In this document: positions 46,781 to 56,779 of the stretch, piece by piece
Layout of the letters: every line of letters begins with the position of its first letter
Numbering within the stretch: the first letter of the stretch is position 1
Origin: Calothrix sp. PCC 7716
Lineage (GTDB): Bacteria; Cyanobacteriota; Cyanobacteriia; Cyanobacteriales; Nostocaceae
Assembly (NCBI RefSeq): GCF_019977735.1
Contig: NZ_AP025018.1
Location: 2,728,001-2,792,000, forward strand
Reading direction: 5' to 3'
DNA length: 64,000 nt
Translations under genes and position numbers: made by a program
Notes under the pieces: generated by a model
Database searches by the model: none
What the model was told of the DNA's origin: nothing
What the model saw: the letters and a program-made list of their open reading frames with translations, nothing else

Positions 46781-48382
46781 ATGGAGTTGAAGCCTAAACA
46801 GTATACGCGGTTGTCGCAGTTGCAACCGCCCCCTAAACTCATTGGTTTATTGAGTTGCGGTATATTTAGCCAGTTGTGTTTCCCTTCAATGGCATCTTTA
46901 CCACATTATGAGGCGCCTACAATCGATGTAGGTGTTCAAGTTGCAGAATTTTCACCCATCGCTACTGACCCTGTAACACCTCCAGATAGCAACCCAGATG
47001 CATTAGAGCAATTACCGATGGTGAACGAACTAGAGGACGTTAAACCAACTGATTGGGCATATCAAGCATTAAAGTCGCTAATGGAACGTTACGGTATATT
47101 ATCGGCGTATCCAGACAAAACATTTCGCGGTAATAAACCAATGACGCGATATGAGTTTGCCGCAGCACTGGCGACAACTCTTGATAAAATTGAAGAAATA
47201 CTCGCGAATGCCATCGGTGACCAATATGTTCGGCAAGATGCAATTACAGTTCGGCGCCTGCAAAAAGAGTATGCTACTGTATTAAGCCAAGTTAGAGAAC
47301 GTATTGACAATACAGAGTATAAAGCAGCGGAACTTGAAGCAAATCAATTTTCGACCACAACTAAATTAGAAGGACAACAAATAGCTGGCATTACAGGGGG
47401 AAGTAGTGCTTCGAGTACAATTGTGTCGCGTACTCGTTTGAACTTAATAACTAGCTTTAATCAAAAAGATTTACTCGTCACACAGTTAGAGTCAGGTAAT
47501 AACGGTAGTGATGCTGTGGGAGCAGAACAGCGAGAAGGGTTTAATTTATTAGGTAGTGCAGGTTTATTTGCGAATGCTGGTGGGCTTGATTATAGTGATT
47601 ATGAGTCAAATTTGAAATTAAGGCGCCTATATTACACATTTCGTCCCCAAGATGACTTAGCTGTAACAGTAGGGGCAAAAATGGCGCCACGTGATTTTAT
47701 CGATAAAAACTCTTATGCTAACGATGAAGCACTTGATTTTAGTTCGGGTATATTTTTAAATAATCCACTTATCGTCCAAAATCAAATTGACCGTACATCT
47801 GGTGCCGGTGTTGCCGTAGCATGGAGTCCCAAAGATAGTAAATTTGCAGCACGTGGTCTATATATAGCAGCAGACGCAAATCAACCAACTCAAGGCATAT
47901 CAGGAGACAGGCGCCAAGCGAGCGTAGAATTAGAATATGCTCCTAGCAATCAGCTAAAATTAAAATTACAATATACTAACGCTCAAATTAACGACACTGA
48001 TATCAACGCTTTTGGTGTTAACGCTGAGTACCGAATGAATCTAAACACTGGGTTTTTTGGAAGAGTGGGATACGGAAGTTACAAAGGATTTAACACCGCT
48101 ATCAACCGTAATTTAGACGCACATCCTTTTAGTTGGTCAGTAGGTTTACAACAGCGTAACCTTGTCATACCGGGAACCCTTGCTGGAGTAGCAGTTGGTC
48201 AACCTTTTGTAACAGGTGACTTAGGAAACGCAACTCAAACTAACTTCGAGGCATTTTATAACCTTAGACTTAGTGACAGCGTAAGCGTCACCCCCATATT
48301 TACCATCGTCACCAACCCCGACAACGACAAAGATAACGGTACAATTTGGCAAAGCACCCTCAGAACAGTATTTTCGTTTTAA
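46781..48382 (+). CDS. SLH-domain outer membrane porin (OprB family, cyanobacterial type)
   Basis: About 533 residues. N-terminal signal-like hydrophobic part (LIGLLSCGIFSQLCFPSMAS), SLH domain about 84-140 (DWAYQALKSLMERYGILSAY, FRGNKPMTRYEFAAALATTL) that binds peptidoglycan-linked polymer, a short coiled coil near 150-185, then a beta-barrel to the terminal Phe (TLRTVFSF), the mark of an outer membrane protein. This class forms the major pores and includes iron-uptake porins; the substrate here is unknown. ATG 46781, with GTG 46778 directly before it. Confidence 0.92.
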   Translation: MELKPKQYTRLSQLQPPPKLIGLLSCGIFSQLCFPSMASLPHYEAPTIDVGVQVAEFSPIATDPVTPPDSNPDALEQLPMVNELEDVKPTDWAYQALKSLMERYGILSAYPDKTFRGNKPMTRYEFAAALATTLDKIEEILANAIGDQYVRQDAITVRRLQKEYATVLSQVRERIDNTEYKAAELEANQFSTTTKLEGQQIAGITGGSSASSTIVSRTRLNLITSFNQKDLLVTQLESGNNGSDAVGAEQREGFNLLGSAGLFANAGGLDYSDYESNLKLRRLYYTFRPQDDLAVTVGAKMAPRDFIDKNSYANDEALDFSSGIFLNNPLIVQNQIDRTSGAGVAVAWSPKDSKFAARGLYIAADANQPTQGISGDRRQASVELEYAPSNQLKLKLQYTNAQINDTDINAFGVNAEYRMNLNTGFFGRVGYGSYKGFNTAINRNLDAHPFSWSVGLQQRNLVIPGTLAGVAVGQPFVTGDLGNATQTNFEAFYNLRLSDSVSVTPIFTIVTNPDNDKDNGTIWQSTLRTVFSF

Positions 48383-48390
48383 ACAATGTA

Positions 48391-48666
48391 GAGACGCGAC
48401 ATGTCGCGTCTCCCCAGGAGTCAAGAGTTAAAACTAATATCAGGTCAACACGTCTTAACGTGTAATAATCTCTAATGGTTAAACAGCTAGCTTCTCTTCT
48501 AGCTTTTTGTACTAGTTACAATAAAGTTGGCACCGAGGTTTAAGCTTTTAGCATGATGTAGCCTTACTGAAAAGGCTTCAAAATGCGAGTATATATATTG
48601 TAGATAATTCTGCTAAGTAAAAAAATTAAAAATCCTAACCCTAGACGTGATAAATCACGTCTCTAC
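48391..48666. repeat. GAGACGCGACATGTCGCGTCTC palindrome, terminator-like hairpin and second GTAGAGACG copy
   Basis: A 22-bp palindrome at 48391-48412 starts 8 bases after the porin stop. AGCTAG (48485-48490)/CTAGCT (48499-48504) followed by five T at 48504-48508 could be the actual terminator. AGACGTGATAAATCACGTCT with CTAC ends at 48666, 28 bases before clpB. No gene was seen in 48383-48693. Confidence 0.7.
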
Positions 48667-48693
48667 ATTGCTCTTAACTCATAACTATTTAAA

Positions 48694-51363
48694 ATGCAGC
48701 CTACAGACCCCGATAAATTTACAGATAAAGCTTGGGATATCATTGTTAAGTCACAGGATATCGTTCGTGCTTACCAACAGCAGCAGTTGGATGTTGAGCA
48801 TTTAATTATTGCTGCCTTACAACAAGATAACGGATTAGCCGCGCGTTTAATTAACCGTGCAGGCGCCGATGCCAATAAAATACTACAGCAACTCGAAGAT
48901 TACGCACGTCGTCAACCAAAAGTCGCTCGTGGAGAACAATTGTATTTAGGTCGTAGTTTAGATACAATGCTTGACCGTGCAGAAGAAGCACGAACACGAA
49001 TGAATGATTCGTATATATCAGTAGAGCATATGTTGTTGGGTTTCGTTGATGATGAACGTATCGGAAAAAAAGTTCTCAGAAACGTTGATTTAGATGTAAC
49101 GAAGTTAGAGAATACAATTAAAACGGTACGTGGTAGTCAAAAAGTCACCGACCAAAACCCAGAGTCACGTTACGAAGCACTACAAAAATTTGGACGCGAT
49201 TTGACGGAAGCTGCAAAAGCTGGGAAACTTGACCCTGTAATTGGGCGTGATGATGAAATTCGTCGAGTTATTCAAGTACTTTCACGACGTAGTAAAAATA
49301 ACCCTGTATTAATTGGGGAACCTGGAGTAGGTAAAACTGCTATTGCCGAAGCGTTAGCACAACGGATAGTAAATGGTGACGTTCCTGAGTCTTTGAAAAA
49401 CCGTCAGTTAATTTCGTTAGATATTGGTAGTTTAATTGCAGGCGCCAAATATCGAGGTGAGTTTGAAGACCGTCTCAAAGCAGTTCTACGTGAAGTTACT
49501 GAATCTAACGGGCAAATAGTTTTATTTATAGATGAGCTACATACCGTTGTTGGTGCAGGTTCTGGACAACAAGGTTCAATGGATGCTGGGAATTTGCTTA
49601 AGCCAATGTTAGCACGTGGTGAATTACGGTGTATCGGCGCCTCTACTTTAGATGAGTACCGTAAATATATAGAGAAAGATGCTGCGTTAGAAAGACGTTT
49701 TCAACAGGTTTATGTAGACCAACCCACTGTTGAAAATACAATCTCGATATTGCGGGGTTTGAAAGAACGTTATGAAGTTCACCATAACGTCAAAATATCT
49801 GATAGTGCATTAGTAGCTGCTGCCACATTATCAGCACGTTATATTTCTGACCGTTTTCTACCTGATAAAGCGATTGACTTAGTTGACGAAGCTGCTGCAC
49901 AATTGAAAATGGAAATCACTTCTAAACCAGCGGACTTAGAAGCGATAGACAGGCGCCTAATGCAGTTGGAAATGGAAAAGCTTTCGTTAGCAGGGGAAGA
50001 AAAAACAACCCTACAAACCAAAGAAAGATTGCAGCGTATTGAGTCAGAAATTTCGAGCTTAACCGAGAAACAGCACGAATTAAATGACCAATGGCAAGGT
50101 GAGAAAAATATATTAGAAGCAATTAGTGCCTTAAAGCAAGAAGAAGAAAAGCTGCGGGTACAAATTGAGCAAGCCGAACGCGCGTATGATTTGAATAAAG
50201 CAGCGCAGTTAAAGTACGGCAAATTAGAAGGAGTGCAACGCGAACGCGAAGCCAAAGAAACCCAATTAGTAGACTTACAAAGCGAAGGTTCAACTTTATT
50301 ACGCGAGCAAGTAACCGAAGCTGATATTGCTGAAATTGTTGCTAAATGGACAGGTATTCCTGTAAACCGTTTATTAGAATCAGAACGGAAAAAGCTTCTG
50401 CAACTCGAAAGTCATTTACATTTACGTGTAGTAGGACAATCTGAAGCAGTCGAAAAAGTTTCTGCTGCCATACGGAGGGCACGTGCAGGGTTAAAAGACC
50501 TTAACCGTCCCATTGGTTCATTCTTATTTATGGGACCAACAGGTGTAGGAAAAACTGAATTAGCGCGCGCATTAGCACAATTTATGTTTGACTCCGACGA
50601 TGCCATAGTGCGTCTCGATATGTCTGAGTACATGGAAAAACACTCAGTATCTCGACTTGTTGGCGCCCCTCCAGGATATGTTGGTTACGAAGAAGGAGGA
50701 CAACTTTCCGAAGCGGTACGGCGCCGTCCTTACTCAGTAGTACTTTTAGATGAAGTGGAAAAAGCGCATCCCGATGTATTTAATATACTTTTACAAGTAC
50801 TCGATGATGGTAGAATTACAGACTCTCAAGGACGTGCCGTAGACTTTCGTAACACCGTAATTGTGATGACCAGCAACATCGGTAGCGAACATATCCTTGA
50901 TATTTCTGGCGATGACAATCAGTATGAAAAAATGCGTAACCGCGTATTAGAATCACTTCGAGTCCACTTCCGTCCCGAATTCGTCAACCGCGTCGATGAT
51001 TTAATAATCTTCCATCCTCTCAGCCGTAGCGAAATGGGTCAAATCATTAGAATTCAACTCAAACGAGTCGAAAGCTTACTTGCAGACCAAAAAATCAGCT
51101 TAGAAATATCTAAAGAAGCTTGCGAGTATTTAATAGAAGTAGGTTACGACCCAACATATGGCGCCAGACCCATCAAACGCGCGATACAAAGAGAAGTCGA
51201 AAATACCTTGGCAACCAAAATTCTCGAAAACACTTTCGTCCCCGGAGACACCGTTATTATCGACAAAGGAGAACATGGTTTATCTTTTGATAAAAAGGCG
51301 CCTGCCATTACCATAACTCCAACAACAGTCCAACTAATAGAAACAACCTCAGAAGTAAGCTAA
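48694..51363 (+). CDS. clpB: ATP-dependent disaggregase ClpB
   Basis: 889-residue Hsp100 disaggregase working with DnaK. Double N-domain about 1-145; first AAA+ module with Walker A GEPGVGKT at 208-215 and [12 protein letters not shown]; coiled-coil M-domain about 410-535; second AAA+ module with GPTGVGKT at 614-621, [12 protein letters not shown] and the C-terminal sensor-2 segment [15 protein letters not shown]. The M-domain distinguishes it from ClpC/ClpA. No CIRCE or other heat-shock operator was recognised upstream; a GTAGAGACG palindrome sits there instead. Confidence 0.96.
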   Translation: MQPTDPDKFTDKAWDIIVKSQDIVRAYQQQQLDVEHLIIAALQQDNGLAARLINRAGADANKILQQLEDYARRQPKVARGEQLYLGRSLDTMLDRAEEARTRMNDSYISVEHMLLGFVDDERIGKKVLRNVDLDVTKLENTIKTVRGSQKVTDQNPESRYEALQKFGRDLTEAAKAGKLDPVIGRDDEIRRVIQVLSRRSKNNPVLIGEPGVGKTAIAEALAQRIVNGDVPESLKNRQLISLDIGSLIAGAKYRGEFEDRLKAVLREVTESNGQIVLFIDELHTVVGAGSGQQGSMDAGNLLKPMLARGELRCIGASTLDEYRKYIEKDAALERRFQQVYVDQPTVENTISILRGLKERYEVHHNVKISDSALVAAATLSARYISDRFLPDKAIDLVDEAAAQLKMEITSKPADLEAIDRRLMQLEMEKLSLAGEEKTTLQTKERLQRIESEISSLTEKQHELNDQWQGEKNILEAISALKQEEEKLRVQIEQAERAYDLNKAAQLKYGKLEGVQREREAKETQLVDLQSEGSTLLREQVTEADIAEIVAKWTGIPVNRLLESERKKLLQLESHLHLRVVGQSEAVEKVSAAIRRARAGLKDLNRPIGSFLFMGPTGVGKTELARALAQFMFDSDDAIVRLDMSEYMEKHSVSRLVGAPPGYVGYEEGGQLSEAVRRRPYSVVLLDEVEKAHPDVFNILLQVLDDGRITDSQGRAVDFRNTVIVMTSNIGSEHILDISGDDNQYEKMRNRVLESLRVHFRPEFVNRVDDLIIFHPLSRSEMGQIIRIQLKRVESLLADQKISLEISKEACEYLIEVGYDPTYGARPIKRAIQREVENTLATKILENTFVPGDTVIIDKGEHGLSFDKKAPAITITPTTVQLIETTSEVS

Positions 51364-51388
51364 CTTAAATTAAACCAATGAGTGGAAC

Positions 51389-51425
51389 TTAAAACTCTTG
51401 TGGAACGGGCATCCCTGCCCGTCCT
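51389..51425. repeat. CTCTTGTGGAACGGGCATCCCTGCCCGT repeat region
   Basis: CTCTTGTGG followed by the hairpin ACGGGCA/TGCCCGT around TCCC, 26 bases after the clpB stop. Confidence 0.8.
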
Positions 51426-51525
51426 CTTTCTGATTACTAAACCAAAAACTTAAAAAAACAATAAATTTACTCTCAAAAAAATTTAATATATTTAAATGCT
51501 TAAAATTAGAAGTTAGCATTAGAAT

Positions 51526-51906
51526 ATGAGTGACGAAGAAATAGTAGGCTTTATTACGGACGAAGAAATTTACCAAAGGCTTGGAGACATTGTTAGTAAA
51601 TTTAAACTGCTTGAATGTGACAAGTGTGCTATGGCAGTTGTACAATGGTTAAAAAGTTATGGAATTAATGGAACTCTTCTGAAACTAGAAACAAAGTATG
51701 ATGATGAGGATTTTGTTCTTAGTACACGTTTAGAGCAACTTGGTATAGGAGAATCAATAACCAGAAATGGTATTCACTATGGAGTCGAAGTCAGAGGAAA
51801 AGTTTTTGATAATTTATCCAAAATGGGAATGTCTAGAGAGGATTGGATTAAAGATTTTCACTCATTCAGCGATGAGTTTGAAATAGAAATAATTGAAAAA
51901 TTTTAA
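51526..51906 (+). CDS. Papain-fold toxin domain protein (Tox-PL-2-like)
   Basis: 126 residues. From memory, LLECDKCAMAVVQWLKSYGI and IGESITRNGIHYGVEVRGKV with FDNLSKMGMSREDWIKDF match the papain-fold toxin domain found at the C-termini of polymorphic toxins. The candidate nucleophile is a Cys in ECDKCAMA and the His is in GIHYGVEV. Here the domain stands alone, without secretion or RHS/filamentous sequences. The gene 27 bases downstream fits an immunity protein. It may be a captured toxin tip or part of a toxin-antitoxin-like module. Confidence 0.7.
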   Translation: MSDEEIVGFITDEEIYQRLGDIVSKFKLLECDKCAMAVVQWLKSYGINGTLLKLETKYDDEDFVLSTRLEQLGIGESITRNGIHYGVEVRGKVFDNLSKMGMSREDWIKDFHSFSDEFEIEIIEKF

Positions 51907-51933
51907 ATTTCATAAAATTACAAGGAAACAATT

Positions 51934-52284
51934 ATGAGTAAACTATACGAATTGTTAGAAAAAATTAAACAAAGACCTGGAATGTATCTAGGCGCCGCAT
52001 CAATAAGTTCCCTAAGAATGTTTTTAGTAGGTTATCAATTTGCCCGTCGAGAAATGGGATTAGAAAATCAAGACAGCGAAAGCGACTTTTATAAAAATTT
52101 CCAACCGTGGCTACAACAAAAATTAGAAGTAAAAACTGTTAATTCTTGGGATAAAATTATTTTGCTCTATTCAGTAGACGAAAAAGAAGGTTTCACATAC
52201 TTTTTTCAACTTTTAGATGAGTTTTTGAAACGAGACAAGACTTTAATAGTTGAGAAAACAGATGTTGCTCACTACCAACGGTGA
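51934..52284 (+). CDS. Putative immunity protein
   Basis: 116 residues beginning MSKLYELLEKIKQRPGMYLG, a signature I associate with small immunity-type proteins next to polymorphic toxins (KQRPGMYLG, FLVGYQFARREMG, FYKNFQPWLQQKLE, NSWDKIILLYSVDEKEGF). AAGGAA ribosome binding site 7 bases before ATG. It directly follows the papain-fold toxin, supporting a toxin-immunity pair. No membrane segment, so protection would be cytoplasmic. Confidence 0.65.
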   Translation: MSKLYELLEKIKQRPGMYLGAASISSLRMFLVGYQFARREMGLENQDSESDFYKNFQPWLQQKLEVKTVNSWDKIILLYSVDEKEGFTYFFQLLDEFLKRDKTLIVEKTDVAHYQR

Positions 52285-52314
52285 AAGCTTAGTAAACCAA
52301 GATTCTGTAACATT

Positions 52315-52632
52315 ATGGCGCTTGTGTATCCTCTATGTTGGCGTATTATCAAGCATGAAATTAGGAATGGTAAAGTAGGTTGGGCTTTTGAACATCCAAC
52401 ACTATTTTGCAATCTCACAAATTTACCTACCCCTAATTTGACAACTTTGGATATAGAAGCATTTTTTGGAACAAGTAAAAAAGATGTAGTTATAGAATTA
52501 TTTCGTATTAATGGTGGACAGCATGGATATTATCTAGCCAACCTACTAGAGAAAAAATATTATTACTGCGGCGCCACTGAGGAGGATTTACAAGCTAAGT
52601 TTAAAGAACTGGGTATTGGTAGATTTAAGTAA
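52315..52632 (+). CDS. Hypothetical protein, N-terminus derived from a repeat
   Basis: 105 residues in frame. The C-terminal 70 (LTTLDIEAFFGTSKKDVVIE, LFRINGGQHGYYLANLLEKK, YYYCGATEEDLQAKFKELGI) look like a conserved small protein. The first 35 residues (EIRNGKVGWAFEHPTLF) are encoded by a GTAGGTTGGGC-type repeat and are probably not native, so the true start may lie at a later non-ATG codon or the gene may be truncated. It sits 30 bases after the immunity gene and could belong to that cassette. Confidence 0.5.
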   Translation: MALVYPLCWRIIKHEIRNGKVGWAFEHPTLFCNLTNLPTPNLTTLDIEAFFGTSKKDVVIELFRINGGQHGYYLANLLEKKYYYCGATEEDLQAKFKELGIGRFK

Positions 52633-53317
52633 TTGTTTATACTTGTTATACGTTTTTTGCTTTTTAGTATTTCTTATCTTACCTAAAAACTTAGCTAGGC
52701 GCAAAATCTATCGTTAATACCATTTATTGATTAAATTTTGTTGAGCTACACAATGAAATTAAACAATGTTATTCAAGTTTGGTACAGATAACGTACTAAA
52801 AACATAATGTAATTATTTGATACAATATTTGATACAAAAATCAACATGAACGTAATTGACGAATAAAGTAACTGATTTTAACCAAGTCTTCAGCGCGATT
52901 ATTTGTACAAAACCACCTCACTTTATCAGGAAATGTAGGTCTTTTTACGGCAATGTCATTGTTTTATGACTTCTAGTTATAACTGCTAACTAAATATGAT
53001 CAGATGTTAACTTTGGTTAAAACTCTTGTGGGATGGGCATCCTTGCCCGTCCTTAGCTCATTGTAATAACAAGAAACCGGGTTTCCTTTGGTAAATATCG
53101 ATGATTATCATGTTCAGTGATGGGGAAACCCGGTTTCTGGGGGAGGGGGTGGGGAAAACCGAATTTGGGGTTGTCGGCAAACAGTACTTAGTGGTTGGGA
53201 GGCATTTGGCTACGGTTGCGCTTACAATCCTTAATGGAAATGTCTTTAGGAATAGGTCAAGAGAGCTATTCTGTATAAAACCCATTAAAATTTATTAGTC
53301 TTTCACACACAGGAATT
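52633..53317. other. Intergenic region with two dispersed repeats
   Basis: AT-rich to 53010, then the CTCTTGTGGGATGGGCATCC hairpin (53021-53054), then AAACCGGGTTTCT-family copy 5 with arms at 53072-53085 and 53125-53138. A short G-rich tract (53139-53155) follows. Open frames here run through the repeats and have no conserved look. The htpG promoter is expected near 53200-53300 but was not identified. Confidence 0.7.
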
Positions 53318-55273
53318 ATGCTAGAGCAAGGTACTATCAGTATTCATACCGAGAATATATTCCCGATTATTAAGAAGTCGCTTTACTCTGACCATCAAAT
53401 CTTCTTTCGGGAACTTGTGTCGAACGCGGTGGATGCTATTCAGAAGTTGAGTATGGTATCACGCGCGGGTGAGTACTCTGGTGATATTGGGGAACCTGAA
53501 ATCGTTGTTGCTATCGACAAAGATAAAAAGACGCTCTCAATTACCGATAATGGGATTGGGATGACGGCTGATGAAATTAAGAAGTATATCAACCAGGTCG
53601 CTTTTTCTAGCGCGGAAGAATTTATCCAGAAGTATAAGGGTGACTCTAATCAGCCTATTATCGGTCACTTTGGTTTGGGCTTCTACTCTTCGTTTATGGT
53701 AGCGAAGCAAGTAGAAATCGATACTTTGTCATATAAAGACGGCGCCTCTGCAGTACATTGGAGTTGCGACGGTTCACCCAATTTCACACTCGAAGACTCT
53801 GCGCGTACTACTCGTGGTACTACTATTACGCTGCATTTAATGGAGGAGGAAGAAGAGTATCTCGAAGAAGCGCGCGTTAAGACTCTGGTTAAAACCTATT
53901 GTGACTTTATGCCAGTTGCCATTAAACTTGGTGATGAAGTTCTTAATAAACAAAAGGCGCCTTGGCGTGAGTCATCGAGTAATCTAAGTAAAGAAGATTA
54001 TTTAGAGTTTTATCGATACCTGTATCCATTCCAAGAAGAACCTTTGCTTTGGGTGCATTTGAATACTGATTACCCATTTATTATCAATGGAATTTTGTAT
54101 TTTCCGAAACTGCGTCCTGATGTAGATGTTACCAAGGGACAAATTAAGCTGTTCTGTAACCAAGTATTTGTCAGCGATAACGTTGAAGAAATTATCCCGC
54201 AGTTCCTTTTACCAATGCGGGGTGTTGTTGATAGTACAGATATTCCGCTTAACGTGTCGCGTAGTTCGCTGCAAGGTGATAGAACAGTTAAGAAGATTGG
54301 TGATTATATTGCCAAGAAAGTTGGGGATAGACTCAAGGAACTTTACCGTGATAACCGTGAACAATATGTAGGTGCATGGAAAGACTTGGGAACTTTCGTT
54401 AAATTCGGCGCCCTCAACGACGAGAAATTTAAGAAGCAAGTTGAAGATATAATTGTCTTCCGCACAACTTACCAACCAAGCCAAGATACTCCAACTGTAC
54501 AAGTACAAACCGAAGATAGTGATGCTTGGCAAGATGTAAATGCAGGCGCCAAATTACCTTATACCAACATTAAAGAGTATTTGGAACGTAACAAAGAGCG
54601 TCACGAGAACCGTGTATTCTACTGTACCGACGAAGCATCACAAGCAACATACGTAGAATTGCATAAGAGTCAAGGATTGGAAGTCCTATATATGGACTCC
54701 TTTATTGACACTCACTTTATCAACTTCTTAGAGCGCGAATACAACGACGTTAAATTTACGCGCGTAGACTCAGAACTTGATAACACCCTGCTCGATAAAG
54801 AAAAACCAGCAGAAATAGTAGACCCCACCACAAACAAAACGAAGAGCGAAGTTATCAAAGAACTGTTTGAGAAAGCCATCAACAAGCCTAAACTGAACAT
54901 TCGTACAGAATCATTAAAATCAGATAATCCACAGGGTACACCACCAGCAATGGTACTACTACCTGAAATATTGCGGCGCCTGCGCGAGATGAACGCAATG
55001 ATGCAGCAACAAGCAGTAGAATTCCCTGATGAACATGTTTTGGTAGTAAACACAGCACACCCATTAATACAAAACTTGGCAACATTGAGCCAAGGTACTA
55101 TTATTCAAGGTGGAGGAGAGTCCCCAACCGGACACCTAGCAAACATGATATGCCAACACGTATATGACTTGGCGCTAATGTCGCAAAAAGGCTTTGACGC
55201 AGAAGGAATGAAATCTTTTGTCGAACGCTCCAATGATGTACTAACCAAGTTGACCGAACAAGCAACCAAATAG
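53318..55273 (+). CDS. htpG: Molecular chaperone HtpG (Hsp90)
   Basis: 651 residues. GHKL ATPase domain with FFRELVSNAVDAIQKL, ITDNGIGMTADEI and GHFGLGFYSSFMVA; middle domain with the catalytic Arg in VDSTDIPLNVSRSSLQGD; C-terminal dimerisation region from about 520. The charged linker is short as in other bacterial Hsp90s. A heptamer repeat starts right at the stop codon. Confidence 0.97.
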   Translation: MLEQGTISIHTENIFPIIKKSLYSDHQIFFRELVSNAVDAIQKLSMVSRAGEYSGDIGEPEIVVAIDKDKKTLSITDNGIGMTADEIKKYINQVAFSSAEEFIQKYKGDSNQPIIGHFGLGFYSSFMVAKQVEIDTLSYKDGASAVHWSCDGSPNFTLEDSARTTRGTTITLHLMEEEEEYLEEARVKTLVKTYCDFMPVAIKLGDEVLNKQKAPWRESSSNLSKEDYLEFYRYLYPFQEEPLLWVHLNTDYPFIINGILYFPKLRPDVDVTKGQIKLFCNQVFVSDNVEEIIPQFLLPMRGVVDSTDIPLNVSRSSLQGDRTVKKIGDYIAKKVGDRLKELYRDNREQYVGAWKDLGTFVKFGALNDEKFKKQVEDIIVFRTTYQPSQDTPTVQVQTEDSDAWQDVNAGAKLPYTNIKEYLERNKERHENRVFYCTDEASQATYVELHKSQGLEVLYMDSFIDTHFINFLEREYNDVKFTRVDSELDNTLLDKEKPAEIVDPTTNKTKSEVIKELFEKAINKPKLNIRTESLKSDNPQGTPPAMVLLPEILRRLREMNAMMQQQAVEFPDEHVLVVNTAHPLIQNLATLSQGTIIQGGGESPTGHLANMICQHVYDLALMSQKGFDAEGMKSFVERSNDVLTKLTEQATK

Positions 55274-55352
55274 TAGAAAGTGCTGAGTGCTGAGTGCTGA
55301 GTAAAGAACACTCTTCTTCCTACTCAGCACTCAGCACTCAAAACTCAGCACT
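55272..55352. repeat. GTGCTGA heptamer tandem repeats, two inverted blocks
   Basis: TAGAAAGTGCTGAGTGCTGA runs from the htpG stop (block to about 55302), and an inverted block CTCAGCACTCAGCACTC ends near 55352. The two blocks can form a long stem. This lies upstream of rpmB. Confidence 0.9.
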
Positions 55353-55399
55353 AGTTGTACAATTAGGGATTGTTACCAAAAAATCGGAGAAAAAATAAA

Positions 55400-55636
55400 A
55401 TGGCTCGTCGCTGTCAATTAACTGGTAAAAAAGCGAATAACGGTTATGCACTTTCGCACTCACACCGTCGCACCAAGCGTTTGCAACAAGCTAACCTGCA
55501 AACAAAGCGTCTTTGGTGGGCAGAAGGGAACCGTTTTGTGAAACTAAAGATTTCGACCAAAGCTCTCAAAACCATCGAAATCAAGGGTTTAGCTGCAATG
55601 GCAAAAGAAGCTGGTCTCAATTTAAACCACTACTAA
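55400..55636 (+). CDS. rpmB: 50S ribosomal protein L28
   Basis: 78-residue ribosomal protein with the typical [20 protein letters not shown] start, [17 protein letters not shown] and [23 protein letters not shown] 55400 follows CGGAG at a 10-base spacing; the frame upstream to 55370 is not part of the protein. A single-gene unit here, between two repeat blocks. Confidence 0.97.
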   Translation: MARRCQLTGKKANNGYALSHSHRRTKRLQQANLQTKRLWWAEGNRFVKLKISTKALKTIEIKGLAAMAKEAGLNLNHY

Positions 55637-55661
55637 ACCGCGCGCTTGCTTTTAGTTTGAG

Positions 55662-55683
55662 TAAGGTGGGCAGTGCCCACCCA
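55662..55683. repeat. AAGGTGGGCAGTGCCCACC palindrome
   Basis: The hairpin GGTGGGCA/TGCCCACC lies 26 bases after rpmB and touches the 3' end of the PEP-CTERM gene (stop at 55687); a likely shared transcript end. Confidence 0.85.
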
Positions 55684-55686
55684 GAG

Positions 55687-56340
55687 CTAAACAACTTTTT
55701 GCTGTTTACGTACACGATATAAACATGCACCAATCGCACTACTAGCTAGTAAAGCAATCACTGAAGATGGTTCAGGTACTGCGGTATAAGTAAGATTATC
55801 AAGAGAGAATCGCGGATTATTCGGGTTTAAAAATAATTCACTATTAAAGCTCAAAATCGCCTTTTTAATTGGGGCGCCACTGTATTTAAATAGTCCTTCA
55901 GATAGAATGGCTAATGGTGCTGTATTGACTGCCGTAATTCCTAAAGAATTTAATGCTTGGTCTAATAGTTCTACAGAAAAACCAGGCGCCAAAGGTCGAA
56001 AAGCCTCTACACCAACGGCAAACTCTAACGCTGCAACTGGTGCAGCAAAGTCTAGAGATAAAATTCCTTTAGCATTACCCTCTAACAATGGTTGTTGAAT
56101 ATTAGCTAATAAATTGGGAGGTAATTGTGGTGGAAAAGATGCATTGTACATTGCATCGTTTGAGTCAACACCATCTATTTTAAAATCAAAAGTTACCCCT
56201 TTTACTGTCAAATTATCCACAGGTGTAGGAAAACCTAATTCATCGAAAGTTAATTTTGTTACAGCGTCGGCATTAGTTGTGCTAAAGACAATACAAGCCA
56301 TGCTGAAAACAGCAAGCGATAACTTATTGGTGGTAGACAT
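55687..56340 (-). CDS. PEP-CTERM sorting-domain protein
   Basis: 217 residues with signal peptide MSTTNKLSLAVFSMACIVFS (cut near NADA), a beta-rich middle (LTFDELGFPTPVDNLTVKGV, LDFAAPVAALEFAVG) and the C-terminal tripartite sorting tag: VPEPSS, a hydrophobic helix (VIALLASSAIGACLY) and basic end RVRKQQK. PEP-CTERM proteins are processed by exosortase and often reach the exopolysaccharide layer. No exosortase gene is in the window. Confidence 0.9.
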   Translation of the reverse strand: MSTTNKLSLAVFSMACIVFSTTNADAVTKLTFDELGFPTPVDNLTVKGVTFDFKIDGVDSNDAMYNASFPPQLPPNLLANIQQPLLEGNAKGILSLDFAAPVAALEFAVGVEAFRPLAPGFSVELLDQALNSLGITAVNTAPLAILSEGLFKYSGAPIKKAILSFNSELFLNPNNPRFSLDNLTYTAVPEPSSVIALLASSAIGACLYRVRKQQKVV

Positions 56341-56610
56341 AATACTAAGTGTTTATACTGCTATGCCTCAAATATTACCATTTGCTGTTGTAGATAATTT
56401 GATGTTTTTTTCGCGTATTTACGATTTTTAAGATGATTTCAAGGCAATACTTATATTTTCAAATTCAATCACAAATAATATTACCTGAACGCATATAATA
56501 ATTATTAATTTTTGCAGCTACTTTAATGTAGTAAAAAGCACATAAAATCTTATTATTATTATTATGAACCTATAATACGATTCAGCTATAGCGGCTACTT
56601 TGATTCAACA
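56341..56610. other. AT-rich intergenic region
   Basis: Upstream region of the PEP-CTERM gene and of a gene fragment. Contains a short ATT microsatellite near 56553-56565 and nothing else recognisable. Confidence 0.5.
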
Positions 56611-56757
56611 ATGATTCCCGAATTTGATGAAAATGGAAATCTACCACCAGGGGTGTATTTTTGTGATTGGGACGAGTTTAAAGAAAGATTTGGGTACACG
56701 CCCAAACGCTCAAGAATGATAGAAGGACTAGAAGAGGTAATAGAACATCTTAACTGA
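56611..56757 (+). pseudogene. Truncated DUF6932-like protein (48 aa)
   Basis: ATG 56611 to TGA 56757. The product MIPEFDENGNLPPGVYFCDW DEFKERFGYTPKRSRMIEG resembles from memory the conserved first third of DUF6932 proteins (about 150-170 aa, nucleotidyltransferase-like). It ends just where the nucleotidyltransferase motifs would begin; a palindromic repeat lies 25 bases further on. Probably a remnant, though a short expressed peptide is possible. Confidence 0.55.
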
Positions 56758-56779
56758 CCGGAATGCACCTTCGATTGGG

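Noticed and set aside
53101-53298. 65-codon frame before htpG
   Set aside because: It begins inside a hairpin repeat and runs through a G-rich tract; no conserved features.
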